Source: Lachnospiraceae bacterium UBA3643
GTDB taxonomy: Bacteria > Bacillota > Clostridia > Lachnospirales > Lachnospiraceae
Length of the DNA stretch: 13,337 nt
NCBI GenBank assembly: GCA_002373855.1
Contig: DFKO01000134.1
Span: 1-13,337 of the forward strand
Direction: 5' to 3'
In this document: piece after piece, positions 6,433 to 13,337 of the stretch
Layout: each line of letters starts with the position of its first letter
Numbering within the stretch: position 1 is the stretch's first letter
Made by a program: the position numbers and the translations under genes
The notes under the pieces: model-generated
Database searches by the model: none
The model's input: the letters and a program-made list of their open reading frames with translations, nothing else
Told to the model about the DNA's origin: nothing

Positions 6433-7011
6433 TTATATAAACAGTTTCTTAAGGCCCAGCAGGAATAATTTACTGCCGGCAATCAAAAGTTTTGCCAGTC
6501 CCTTAAATGCGTGGAAGAGCAGTATCGCCACGCCAAACGATGCCAGTCCGATTCCAAAGAGGAACATTCCGCCGGCAATAGTTGATGCTTGCACAAATGC
6601 CTGTACGATCAGGGCGCCGCCGCATATCAGTGCGGAGAAATTTACTACAATGAGACAAAGGATCAAAATCCAGAATACGAGGTAAATGGTAAATGTTACT
6701 GCTGATCCGGCAATGACAAGTGGAAACCAAAGCGGAAATCCGATTATGAGCAGGATGACTGCCAGGGCACCCATGGGTTTCCCCGGTTTGATCTTTTCTT
6801 TAACAATTTTCGTTATTGGTACAGCTTCAAGGACCTTGTCCCTGATATCATCGATGCTTCCAAGGCATGCTACAGCATCCTCCTCAGAGAGACCTTCCTC
6901 CATCCGGTCGTCGATGATCTCGCTGTAAAATTCTATAGACGTATTTATGTCAGCCGGTGCGAGACCGTTTAGACTCTCTCTTAATTTTGTTAAAAATTCT
7001 GCCTTACTCAT
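6433..7011 (-). CDS. DUF1700 (HAAS-type) membrane protein
   Basis: A 192-residue protein. Residues 1-65 (MSKAEFLTKLRESLNGL, then DINTSIEFYSEIIDDRMEEG and a GSIDDIRDKV helix) are the helical DUF1700/HAAS domain typically found next to PadR regulators. Residues ~80-168 hold about four membrane helices, followed by a basic amphipathic C terminus. I chose the ATG at 7011 because GGGAGG (7018-7023) lies 6 bases upstream; a TTG seven codons earlier (7032) has no such support. The ATG overlaps the padR stop by 8 bases. The family may relay a membrane or envelope signal to the co-transcribed PadR; this is a prediction for the family, not something visible here. Confidence 0.88.
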   Translation of the reverse strand: MSKAEFLTKLRESLNGLAPADINTSIEFYSEIIDDRMEEGLSEEDAVACLGSIDDIRDKVLEAVPITKIVKEKIKPGKPMGALAVILLIIGFPLWFPLVIAGSAVTFTIYLVFWILILCLIVVNFSALICGGALIVQAFVQASTIAGGMFLFGIGLASFGVAILLFHAFKGLAKLLIAGSKLFLLGLKKLFI

Positions 7012-7321
7012 GGCGTTCCTCCCTTGTGACAAATTCGTAAATATGATTCAGCTCTTTCCAGTCATCTTCAAACTGCTTTAATCTCTCATGGCCGGAGTCG
7101 GTGATGTGATAATACTTTCGCAGTCGCCCGTTGTGCTCAGCCGTGTGAACCGTGAGCATCTGTCCTGTTTCGAGCCGTCTCAGGATAGGATACAGGGTAG
7201 ATTCCGATATCTCCACATAGGGACTCAAATCCTTTACTATTCTGTATCCATAGGAATCTTCGTCTTTGATGGCGGCCAGCACACATATATCCAGCAGTCC
7301 GCGCTTCATTTGATTTTCCAT
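7004..7321 (-). CDS. PadR-family transcriptional repressor
   Basis: A 105-residue DNA-binding protein. It has the PadR winged helix-turn-helix: MKRGLLDICVLAAI (5-18), SYGYRIVKDL (23-32), SESTLYPILRRLE (39-51) as recognition helix, and GRLRKYYHITDSGHERLKQF (65-84) as wing, then a short helix for dimerisation. This is the compact PadR-s2 type. The ATG at 7321 is chosen because AAGGAGG lies 8 bases upstream (7330-7336); an ATG at 7342 has no ribosome site and would put the start inside the promoter region. It heads an operon with the DUF1700 and DUF4097 genes. A palindrome covering its -10 box suggests self-repression, as is common for this family. The ligand or signal is unknown. Confidence 0.93.
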   Translation of the reverse strand: MENQMKRGLLDICVLAAIKDEDSYGYRIVKDLSPYVEISESTLYPILRRLETGQMLTVHTAEHNGRLRKYYHITDSGHERLKQFEDDWKELNHIYEFVTREERHE

Positions 7322-7343
7322 ATGAGATACCTCCTTTTGCATA

Positions 7344-7364
7344 ATACTATACGACGCATAGTAT
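7344..7364. promoter_or_regulatory. Palindromic operator, probable PadR binding site
   Basis: A 21-bp near-perfect palindrome: ATACTAT (7344-7350) and ATAGTAT (7358-7364) pair fully, and CG/CG around the centre also pair, with one mismatched pair. It covers the -10 and spacer of the padR promoter, where a bound repressor would block RNA polymerase. Sites with ATACTAT-type arms are usual for PadR proteins. Its right arm also runs into a plus-strand TATAAT (7362-7367). Confidence 0.75.
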
Positions 7365-7374
7365 AATGTGTCAA
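7346..7374 (-). promoter_or_regulatory. Promoter of the padR operon
   Basis: On the minus strand there is a perfect -35 TTGACA (7374-7369), a 17-base spacer and TATAGT (7351-7346) as -10. The transcript should start near 7339, just before the padR ribosome site. This is the best sigma-A type promoter in the window. Confidence 0.85.
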
Positions 7375-7408
7375 GCAGTATTTAAAAAAATGATTATGAG
7401 CACTTGTG

Positions 7409-7425
7409 TACTGGTGAAATACTGG
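7409..7425 (+). repeat. Direct repeat TACTGG upstream of the moxR promoter
   Basis: TACTGG occurs at 7409-7414 and 7420-7425, spaced 11 bases start to start (about one helical turn), overlapping the -35 position of the predicted moxR promoter. It may be an activator or repressor site; this is a weak inference from two short copies. A separate 8-base inverted repeat, CAGTATTT (7376-7383) with AAATACTG (7417-7424), overlaps it. Confidence 0.3.
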
Positions 7426-7442
7426 GAATTAACGGACTTTTT

Positions 7443-7451
7443 TGCTAAAAT
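7443..7451 (+). promoter_or_regulatory. Extended -10 promoter candidate for the moxR operon
   Basis: TGCTAAAAT fits an extended -10 (TGn plus TAAAAT at 7446-7451), with no strong -35. The predicted start is near 7458, about 30 bases before the moxR ATG. Confidence 0.45.
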
Positions 7452-7488
7452 TGATTTGGGAAAATAGCCTTTGGAGGTATTGGTATAT

Positions 7489-8424
7489 ATGAAAAAAGAT
7501 ATGGTCCAGAAACTGAAAAAACAGATAAGCGAATACTTTGTGGGAAAAGAGGAGACCATAGGTAACCTCCTGATATGTATGCTTGCAGGAGGTCATGTAC
7601 TCCTTGAGGATGTGCCGGGAGTAGGCAAGACTACTCTGGCCAGGATACTGGCAAAATCTGTTGATATGTCATTTGGCAGGATACAGTTTACACCTGATAC
7701 GCTGCCCGGAGACGTGACAGGCTTTTCTGTCTACAATATGAAGACATCTGAGCTTGAGTACAGGGAGGGTGCCATTATGCACCAGATCATCCTCGCAGAT
7801 GAGATCAATCGTACATCACCCAAAACTCAGGCGGCTCTCCTTGAAGCCATGGCTGAGGGGAGCGTGACAGTAGACGGTAAGAGGTATACTCTGCCGAGTC
7901 CTTTTATGGTCATCGCGACTCAAAACCCCGTTGAATTTATCGGTACATATCCGCTCCCAGAGGCGTCGATGGACAGGTTTATGATGCGCCTGTCTTTAGG
8001 ATATCCTGACAAGGATGAAGAGATCAGGATGGTCAGAAACTATCTGGACGGAAAAAATCCGGAGGATATCGCTCCCGTATGCAGCGCAGAGGAGATAGAG
8101 GAGCTCCGCAGTCATGTATCTAAAATTGCCATAAATAATAATGTCATTTCCTATGCGGAAGATATCATCGATATGACGAGAAAAGAGCCGAGTTTTGTCC
8201 TCGGTGGATCCACGAGATCTCTTTTATACCTGACAAAAGCTGCCCAGGCCAGAGCATATATGGAGGGCAGGGATTTTGTAAAACCCGATGATATAAAGGA
8301 AGTAGCAGTAAATACTCTTCATCACAGGCTGACCCTGACTCCTGAGGCCAGGATCAGAAAAGATAATATCGATACGATCATCAAATCCCTTGTCTTAAAA
8401 GTAAAGGTCCCCATGGAGGCATAA
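7489..8424 (+). CDS. MoxR-family AAA+ ATPase
   Basis: A 311-residue cytoplasmic AAA+ ATPase, thought to act as a chaperone that activates or assembles partner proteins such as the DUF58 protein encoded next. Walker A is GVGKTT at 44-49, Walker B LADEINR at 102-108, then the MoxR-typical TSPKTQAALLEAM (109-121), sensor 1 ATQNP (143-147), the arginine finger in MDRF (161-164), and sensor 2 GGSTRS (239-244). The ATG at 7489 is chosen over a TTG at 7471 because GGAGGT (7473-7478) lies 10 bases before it and would fall inside the longer reading. Length is usual for the family. It heads a three-gene operon, moxR, DUF58, transglutaminase, a widespread conserved order; the DUF58 start lies 2 bases after its stop. 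Confidence 0.95.
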   Translation: MKKDMVQKLKKQISEYFVGKEETIGNLLICMLAGGHVLLEDVPGVGKTTLARILAKSVDMSFGRIQFTPDTLPGDVTGFSVYNMKTSELEYREGAIMHQIILADEINRTSPKTQAALLEAMAEGSVTVDGKRYTLPSPFMVIATQNPVEFIGTYPLPEASMDRFMMRLSLGYPDKDEEIRMVRNYLDGKNPEDIAPVCSAEEIEELRSHVSKIAINNNVISYAEDIIDMTRKEPSFVLGGSTRSLLYLTKAAQARAYMEGRDFVKPDDIKEVAVNTLHHRLTLTPEARIRKDNIDTIIKSLVLKVKVPMEA

Positions 8425-8426
8425 TA

Positions 8427-9590
8427 ATGCTGAGAAACAGGATCATATTAATAATATTATGGATTCTGTCCCTCATCGGGATTTCTTTTTACGGCGGAAG
8501 TGTGAGCTACGGTTTCTTTACGGCGGTCACTCTTGTACCCGTTATTTCTATTTTGTACCTTCTCCTTGTCTTTTTAAGATTCAAGATATTCCAGAAGATG
8601 GACAACAGACATGTGGTCGCAGGCCAGACGTCTGATTTTTATATTACTCTTCAGAACGAAGACAGGTTTCCTTTCGCAAACATAAGAATCTTGTTTTACA
8701 GCCCGTTCTCGGAGATAAGAGGTGTTGATGATAAAGAAGAATACGAGCTTTTGCCCCGGACAGGTATTAAGAAGCGTACGACTCTCATGTGCAAATACAG
8801 GGGAGAATATGAGGTTGGTGTAAAAGAGGTCATTATCCGTGACTTTTTTAATATTTTCAAAATGACCTATAAAAATAAAGAGCCGTTCAGAGTCACTGTA
8901 TTACCCAAGATTGTAGTACCTGACAGTATAAATGCAGTCGATGAAAATGAATCATCATCGGTGGATTCAAAGAGCAATCCGTGTAATCCGGAGCCTGTTG
9001 TCAGGGAATATGTGCCGGGAGACGACGCTCGCATGATCCACTGGAAAGCCAGTGCCGGAAAGGGTAAACTATTTGTCCGTACACTTACAGGTGAGGATAA
9101 AAACAGTATAGGTATCGTAATGGATCCGGTGAGATATTCCGATGATCCGCCTATTTATCTCCCGGTGGAAAATAAGATATGCGAGACGGTGATTGCTCTT
9201 GCAATGTATTACATGAATAATAATACGCCTGTAAATGTCTATACATACTCGGAAAATATCGCATCTGTACCAGTCAGGGATACCGACGGTTTTAATTACC
9301 TTTATAGATCTATTTCATCCTACAGATTCGGTGAGAAGGAAAAGCAGGATGAAATGTTTGTATCTCTCTCTGAGATTAGCAGCATCTGGGACAGCAAAAT
9401 GGTGATCCTGGTACTGCATGAGCCAGGTCCGGAGGCATGGAATCTGATGAAACTCCTAAACAGAAGCAGTATATCCGTGGCGGTATATCTGGTCGGAGAA
9501 GGTGCAAGTGAAATATCTGCTCCCGGTATCCTGCCAAGGACAAGGCTGTATGCTATAGATCCCGAAGCAGATCTTAAGGAGGCGCTGTGA
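8427..9590 (+). CDS. DUF58 membrane-anchored protein
   Basis: A 387-residue protein with two N-terminal membrane helices (about 5-20 and 28-50), a beta-rich stretch (about 60-165), and the DUF58 core with the signature VREYVPGDDARMIHWKASA at 192-210, followed by a von Willebrand A-like region (about 228-380). The metal site there looks degenerate: MDPVRYS (232-238) does not match the DxSxS pattern. DUF58 proteins are encoded with MoxR ATPases and membrane transglutaminase proteins and are thought to be MoxR clients in cell-envelope processes. GGAGG (8415-8419) is 7 bases before the ATG, inside the end of moxR; the stop overlaps the start of the next gene (TGATG). Confidence 0.92.
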   Translation: MLRNRIILIILWILSLIGISFYGGSVSYGFFTAVTLVPVISILYLLLVFLRFKIFQKMDNRHVVAGQTSDFYITLQNEDRFPFANIRILFYSPFSEIRGVDDKEEYELLPRTGIKKRTTLMCKYRGEYEVGVKEVIIRDFFNIFKMTYKNKEPFRVTVLPKIVVPDSINAVDENESSSVDSKSNPCNPEPVVREYVPGDDARMIHWKASAGKGKLFVRTLTGEDKNSIGIVMDPVRYSDDPPIYLPVENKICETVIALAMYYMNNNTPVNVYTYSENIASVPVRDTDGFNYLYRSISSYRFGEKEKQDEMFVSLSEISSIWDSKMVILVLHEPGPEAWNLMKLLNRSSISVAVYLVGEGASEISAPGILPRTRLYAIDPEADLKEAL

Positions 9591-11806
9591 TGATAAAGAT
9601 GATTTATGACAGCCTATACCTCATACCGCTTACACTTGTGTCTGTCCTGTGGTTTGCCGTTTATGGAGATATCACCATGCCACTTTTGGCGGCAGGTATT
9701 ATCGCACTTTTTATATCCATTGCAGGTGTGATTGTCATTCATCTTAAGACTGACGGAAAGATTATCGCGGGAGGTACAATCCTGGCCATACTGGCAGCAG
9801 GATATTTTCTGATGCCGGATACTGTCTATGACAAATATGTTATTGACATTACCGGGATGCTCATGATAGCTTCAGTGGCCGCTATATCATTTATAGCCGG
9901 CAAACTTATCTGCCTTACCGAGCCGGGCAGGATTATCCTGGCTATATCCGGTCTGGCATCTCTACTGGTTTCGATGTTCAGGGGATATGATCCGTTAAAG
10001 ATAATATGTGCTTTTTCGTTTGGCTTTGCATTTGTTGTGCTCGCAGATGAGATACAGCTTCACTGGAAAAAACAAGGCGGCACAGAGCATAAGTGTCATC
10101 TTGTATTTATATCTCCGTTTATCATAATTCTGACAGGCGTTATCTTTATCATGCCTGTATCAGATAAGCCGTATGACTGGGCCTTTGTGATGCGTATTGC
10201 GGAATTTGCAAAAGAGAACATTGATAAACTGGAGAGATATTTATCAAGAGGAAAACAGACTGATTACGGTGATGCTTTCATAGGATTTGCAGAGGATACA
10301 GGATTTGACGGTGATATAAAAAGCAGTGACAAAACAGTGATGGATATCTCTTTTGGAGCCAATGCACCGCTGCGTCTTTATCTGGGCGGAAAGACTTTTG
10401 ATACATATACGGGAACGGAGTGGATAAAGTCATATACAGAGACGGGATATGATTCTGTCATGGATATATTGGAACTGCAATATAGTGTGGCTCTGGCAGA
10501 AGATGCTGTTTATTATGATTATTACAGGAGTGGCTTTATCACGGTAAACATAAAGGATATGGAGTCTTCCCACGTATTTGCACCGTGCAAAACTACGGGA
10601 GTCACACCTGCATATACTGATATAAATGTTTATGAATCCGGCGGTGATTTATTGTTTGACACGATGCTTGTATATGATGATTCTTACGATGTGAATTATT
10701 ATTACATAAACAGCGACAGCCCTGTATTTGAAGAACTGATGGCAAAACGTTGTGAAGATGACAGATATATATGGGATGAAATACTCATAAATAACAGACT
10801 TTCGGATTCACCCATGTATTCATATGATGCATATCTTAAGTACAGGGAAAAGATGCGTGAAATATATCTGCCAGAGACTGAAATCTCACCGGAAATGAAC
10901 GTATATCTTGACGAACTCCTTGAGGGCGCAGACAGTGATATTGAAAAGTTAAGGAGAATCGAGGCCCTTCTTTCTTCAATGACATACTCAAAAACTCCGG
11001 GCGAGATGCCGGGGGATGTGGATACACCGTCAGAGTATCTTGATTATCTGATATTTGAAACACAGACAGGATACTGCACCCACTATGCCACTGCATTTGT
11101 ACTCCTCGCAAGGGCAGAGGGTATCCCTGCCAGATTCGTCCAGGGGTTCAGGGTTAAGTCCGATAAATATAATACCGTATCGGTTCCGGCGGACAGAGCC
11201 CATGCATGGCCGGAATGTTATATGGAAGGCTTTGGCTGGATCCCGTTTGAACCGACACCCGGATATAAGATAACCCAGCGATGGAAAACTACTCTGGAGA
11301 CAGATGATGCCGAAGCCGAAACAGATTATCAGGGAGAATCAGTATCGGAACCTGATATTTATATTCCCGAGATGAACCGGGAGGATGGGAAAGAAAACAG
11401 TCCGTTCCCTTGGAAAGCTGTTCTTATTTTTGTTGTCTCTGCCATTGGAACAGCATGTACCCTGGCCGGACTGATCATACTGATTAAGAAGATTAAATAT
11501 ATGAATATGAGTGACAAAGATAAATTTGTCACAATGTACAGAAAAAATATGCACATCATAAAAATCCTTGGATTTGAGATAAGTCCCGGGGAGACCCTGG
11601 AGGAATATTCAGAGAGAATAGCCGGCAGGGTACCTGCCGATGCCCTTGGATTTATCGGGATATATGAAGCGTACATATATAACGATGCAATGCCCGGGGA
11701 GGAAGAAGTCGGTATAATCACCGGGGCGTATAAAATCCTGATAAACACAGTAAAGGAATCCGGATTTGGAAAAAGGATCAGACTTCTGGAAATACTCACT
11801 GTATAA
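9590..11806 (+). CDS. Membrane transglutaminase-like (TgpA-type) protein
   Basis: A 738-residue membrane enzyme. About seven N-terminal hydrophobic segments lie within residues 9-190. A large domain (about 191-607), predicted outside, ends in the transglutaminase/papain-like core: GYCTHYATAFVLLARAEGIP with catalytic Cys496, AHAWPE with His538, and WIPFEPTP, where Glu554 stands at the usual Asp position, a common variant. A last membrane helix (about 610-633) leads to a cytoplasmic tail resembling the DUF4129-like ends of this family. It probably acts on peptides or proteins at the outer face of the membrane; substrate unknown. I chose ATG at 9590 because AAGGAGG (9576-9582) is 7 bases upstream; GTG at 9587 is one codon earlier. 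It ends the moxR operon, before a hairpin that can terminate transcription. Confidence 0.92.
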   Translation: MIKMIYDSLYLIPLTLVSVLWFAVYGDITMPLLAAGIIALFISIAGVIVIHLKTDGKIIAGGTILAILAAGYFLMPDTVYDKYVIDITGMLMIASVAAISFIAGKLICLTEPGRIILAISGLASLLVSMFRGYDPLKIICAFSFGFAFVVLADEIQLHWKKQGGTEHKCHLVFISPFIIILTGVIFIMPVSDKPYDWAFVMRIAEFAKENIDKLERYLSRGKQTDYGDAFIGFAEDTGFDGDIKSSDKTVMDISFGANAPLRLYLGGKTFDTYTGTEWIKSYTETGYDSVMDILELQYSVALAEDAVYYDYYRSGFITVNIKDMESSHVFAPCKTTGVTPAYTDINVYESGGDLLFDTMLVYDDSYDVNYYYINSDSPVFEELMAKRCEDDRYIWDEILINNRLSDSPMYSYDAYLKYREKMREIYLPETEISPEMNVYLDELLEGADSDIEKLRRIEALLSSMTYSKTPGEMPGDVDTPSEYLDYLIFETQTGYCTHYATAFVLLARAEGIPARFVQGFRVKSDKYNTVSVPADRAHAWPECYMEGFGWIPFEPTPGYKITQRWKTTLETDDAEAETDYQGESVSEPDIYIPEMNREDGKENSPFPWKAVLIFVVSAIGTACTLAGLIILIKKIKYMNMSDKDKFVTMYRKNMHIIKILGFEISPGETLEEYSERIAGRVPADALGFIGIYEAYIYNDAMPGEEEVGIITGAYKILINTVKESGFGKRIRLLEILTV

Positions 11807-11833
11807 AACCTGTTATACATTATTAAAAAGATG

Positions 11834-11842
11834 TGATAGAAT
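11834..11842 (+). promoter_or_regulatory. Extended -10 promoter for feoAB
   Basis: TGATAGAAT fits an extended -10 (TGn plus TAGAAT at 11837-11842). No good -35 is seen. Transcription should begin near 11849, inside the palindrome that follows, so the feoAB mRNA would lack the left arm and could not form its hairpin. Confidence 0.5.
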
Positions 11843-11869
11843 GTGTTAGCCAGAACTAACACATTTTTT
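11840..11869 (+). terminator. Terminator of the moxR operon, also a palindromic operator candidate for feoAB
   Basis: AATGTGTTAG (11840-11849) and CTAACACATT (11856-11865) form a perfect 10-bp stem with a 6-base loop, and six T follow (11864-11869), a good terminator for the preceding operon. The same palindrome overlaps the -10 and start site of the predicted feoAB promoter. TTAG…CTAA arms resemble sites of iron- or manganese-dependent DtxR/MntR-type repressors, a plausible but unproven link. Confidence 0.75.
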
Positions 11870-11884
11870 ATTTGGGATTAAACT

Positions 11885-13337
11885 ATGACACTAAAAGAAT
11901 TACAGCCCGGAAAAACCGGAATAATTAAAACAGTAGGCGGAGAGGGAGCGCTGAGGCAGCATTTCCTCGATATGGGAGTGATACCGGGAGCGGAAGTCAC
12001 CGTAGTAAAATATGCTCCCATGGGAGACCCGGTGGAACTGTTGATACACGGATATGAGCTGACACTGCGATTGGCAGATGCAGAGCAGATAGACATAGAA
12101 CCTCTTACAGAGAAAAAGCAGGGCGAGGCAGAAAAGAAAAAACATAAAAAAACAGAGCATCCAGGTCTTGGTGAAGGCGGAAAATTTCATCCTAAGGGAA
12201 GCGGCGATCCGCTACCTGATGATGCCATTCTTCATTTTGCACTCGTCGGTAACCAGAACTGCGGCAAGACGACACTCTTTAACCAGCTCACCGGCTCTAA
12301 CCAGCATGTGGGCAATTTCCCGGGGGTGACGGTAGACCGGAAAGACGGCCAGATAAAAGGTCATAACAATACACTTGTCACGGATCTTCCGGGTATTTAT
12401 TCAATGTCGCCATACAGCAAGGAGGAGATAGTATCCCGCAATTTTGTGCTGAATGAAAAGCCGGAGGCTATCATAAATATAGTCGATGCCATGAATATAG
12501 AGAGAAACCTCTATCTGACCATGCAGCTCCTTGAGATGGACGTGCCCATGGTTGTGGCTCTCAATATGATGGACGAGATGGCTGCAAACGGCGGTACAGT
12601 ATATGTCAATGATATGGAGGCCATGCTCGGTGTACCGGTGGTGCCCATATCCGCAGCAAAAAATTCCGGTGTGGACGAGCTGATAGAACATGCACTTCAT
12701 GTGGCCCATTACAGGGAAAAGCCTCTTCGTCAGGATTTTTGCGATGAGAATGACAAGGGCGGTGCTGTTCACAGGGCGCTGCATGCGATCAGTCATCTTA
12801 TAGAAGACCATGCAAAGAGAGCAAAACTGCCGATAAGATTTGCGGCATCCAAGGTGATAGAAGGGGACGAGCAGATAATGACTCTCCTTGATCTTGATGA
12901 TAATGAAAAAGACATGGTGGAGCATATCGTACTCCAGATGGAATCGGAGGGCGGCCTTGACAGGGCGGCAGCCATAGCCGATATGCGTTTTACTTTTATA
13001 CATAAAGTATGTAAGGCAGCTGTCCATAAGCCGAGGGAGAGCAAGGAGCGGATAAGGAGTAAAAAGATAGATACCATCCTGACAGGAAAGTATACGGCTA
13101 TCCCGGCATTTATCTGCATAATGGCGCTTGTATTCTGGCTCACATTTAATGTGATAGGAGCGTGGCTTCAGGGACTCCTCGAGATGGGTGTTGACGCACT
13201 TACTGCTTTGGTATCTGATGGCCTTGTATCCCTGGGAGTCAACGAGGGGCTAAAGAGCCTTGTTGTGGACGGAATATTTGCCGGTGTCGGCAGTGTGCTC
13301 AGCTTCCTGCCAATCATTGTGACACTGTTCTTTTTCC
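11885..13337 (+). CDS. feoB: FeoA-FeoB fusion, ferrous iron transporter (3' end outside window)
   Basis: Imports Fe(II) across the cytoplasmic membrane. The frame is open from ATG 11885 to the right edge, 484 complete codons. Residues 1-74 are a FeoA domain of SH3-like type (MTLKELQPGKTGII, LDMGVIPG at 28-35, YELTLRLADAEQI at 57-69). Residues ~75-113 are a Lys/Glu/Gly-rich linker with HPGLGEGGKFH (92-102). The FeoB G domain has G1 GNQNCGKTT (122-130), switch GNFPGVTVD (143-151), G3 DLPG (167-170), G4 NMMD (227-230) and G5 SAAK (256-259), then a helical region and the first membrane segments (about 405-425 and 465-484), where the window ends. FeoA is usually a separate protein; fused FeoAB is known in some anaerobes. 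The Shine-Dalgarno is weak (GGGA at 11874-11877, 7 bases upstream). Regulation by iron is suggested by the palindrome at its promoter. Confidence 0.95.
   Translation, partial: MTLKELQPGKTGIIKTVGGEGALRQHFLDMGVIPGAEVTVVKYAPMGDPVELLIHGYELTLRLADAEQIDIEPLTEKKQGEAEKKKHKKTEHPGLGEGGKFHPKGSGDPLPDDAILHFALVGNQNCGKTTLFNQLTGSNQHVGNFPGVTVDRKDGQIKGHNNTLVTDLPGIYSMSPYSKEEIVSRNFVLNEKPEAIINIVDAMNIERNLYLTMQLLEMDVPMVVALNMMDEMAANGGTVYVNDMEAMLGVPVVPISAAKNSGVDELIEHALHVAHYREKPLRQDFCDENDKGGAVHRALHAISHLIEDHAKRAKLPIRFAASKVIEGDEQIMTLLDLDDNEKDMVEHIVLQMESEGGLDRAAAIADMRFTFIHKVCKAAVHKPRESKERIRSKKIDTILTGKYTAIPAFICIMALVFWLTFNVIGAWLQGLLEMGVDALTALVSDGLVSLGVNEGLKSLVVDGIFAGVGSVLSFLPIIVTLFFF

Noticed and set aside
7362..7367. Plus-strand TATAAT as the main moxR promoter
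   Set aside because: No -35 or TGn extension is seen and it would leave a leader of over 100 bases; the TGCTAAAAT at 7443 is closer and extended. It is kept only as a possible second start.
7371..7559. A 62-codon minus-strand open frame across the moxR start
   Set aside because: It overlaps the moxR coding region and the -35 of the padR promoter, and no ribosome site or family resemblance is seen.
11359..11862. A 167-codon minus-strand open frame over the 3' end of the transglutaminase gene
   Set aside because: The plus-strand protein continues with a membrane helix and a family-like tail; the reverse frame starts inside the intergenic terminator and shows no known domain.
12401..13027. A 208-codon minus-strand open frame
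   Set aside because: It lies wholly opposite feoAB, whose protein matches FeoB motifs throughout. The reverse frame has His/Tyr/Cys-rich, family-free sequence and no ribosome site.

Overview
The window most resembles a chromosomal segment from a low-to-mid GC Firmicute of the Lachnospiraceae/Clostridia type. This is inferred from strong AGGAGG-type ribosome sites, frequent ATA and AGA/AGG codons, extended -10 promoters, and typical gut-Clostridia families: a copper ATPase with a C-terminal HMA domain, a CmpB-like membrane protein, a CPCC protein, PadR-DUF1700-DUF4097, and a FeoA-FeoB fusion. I see no phage, IS element, CRISPR array, tRNA or rRNA. No gene-free stretch exceeds about 170 bases.

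Layout. (1) 1-2963, plus strand: the 3' part of a copper-exporting P-type ATPase (copA, cut by the left edge) carrying a CopZ-like HMA domain at its C terminus, followed with a 1-nt overlap by larE, a sulfur transferase for nickel-pincer cofactor synthesis. (2) 3050-4132, plus: a six-helix membrane diguanylate cyclase with its own extended -10 promoter and a clear terminator. (3) 4250-5515, plus: a tightly packed three-gene set of a CmpB-type membrane protein, a zinc-ribbon-like CPCC protein, and a small membrane-anchored protein whose outer domain resembles BECR-type toxin nucleases. (4) 7321-5575, minus: a PadR repressor, a DUF1700/HAAS membrane protein and a DUF4097 beta-solenoid protein, with a consensus promoter overlapped by a palindromic operator and a terminator at the convergent end. 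(5) 7489-11806, plus, divergent from region 4: MoxR AAA+ ATPase, DUF58 protein and membrane transglutaminase-like protein in one operon. (6) 11885 to the right edge, plus: a FeoA-FeoB ferrous iron transporter fusion, open at the edge, whose promoter overlaps a palindrome that also looks like the terminator of the preceding operon.

How the genes fit together. Regions 1 and 6 concern metals: Cu(I) export, nickel cofactor and Fe(II) uptake. Regions 4 and 5 both make envelope proteins from divergent promoters with a PadR-type operator between them, and may form one envelope module; that link is inference. Region 3 is the least understood set and the best candidate for an undescribed system. The other notable points are a strong internal ribosome site in copA that could release a free CopZ-like chaperone, the orphan larE behind copA, the very regular 19-20 residue repeat in the DUF4097 protein, and the operator/terminator overlap before feoAB.
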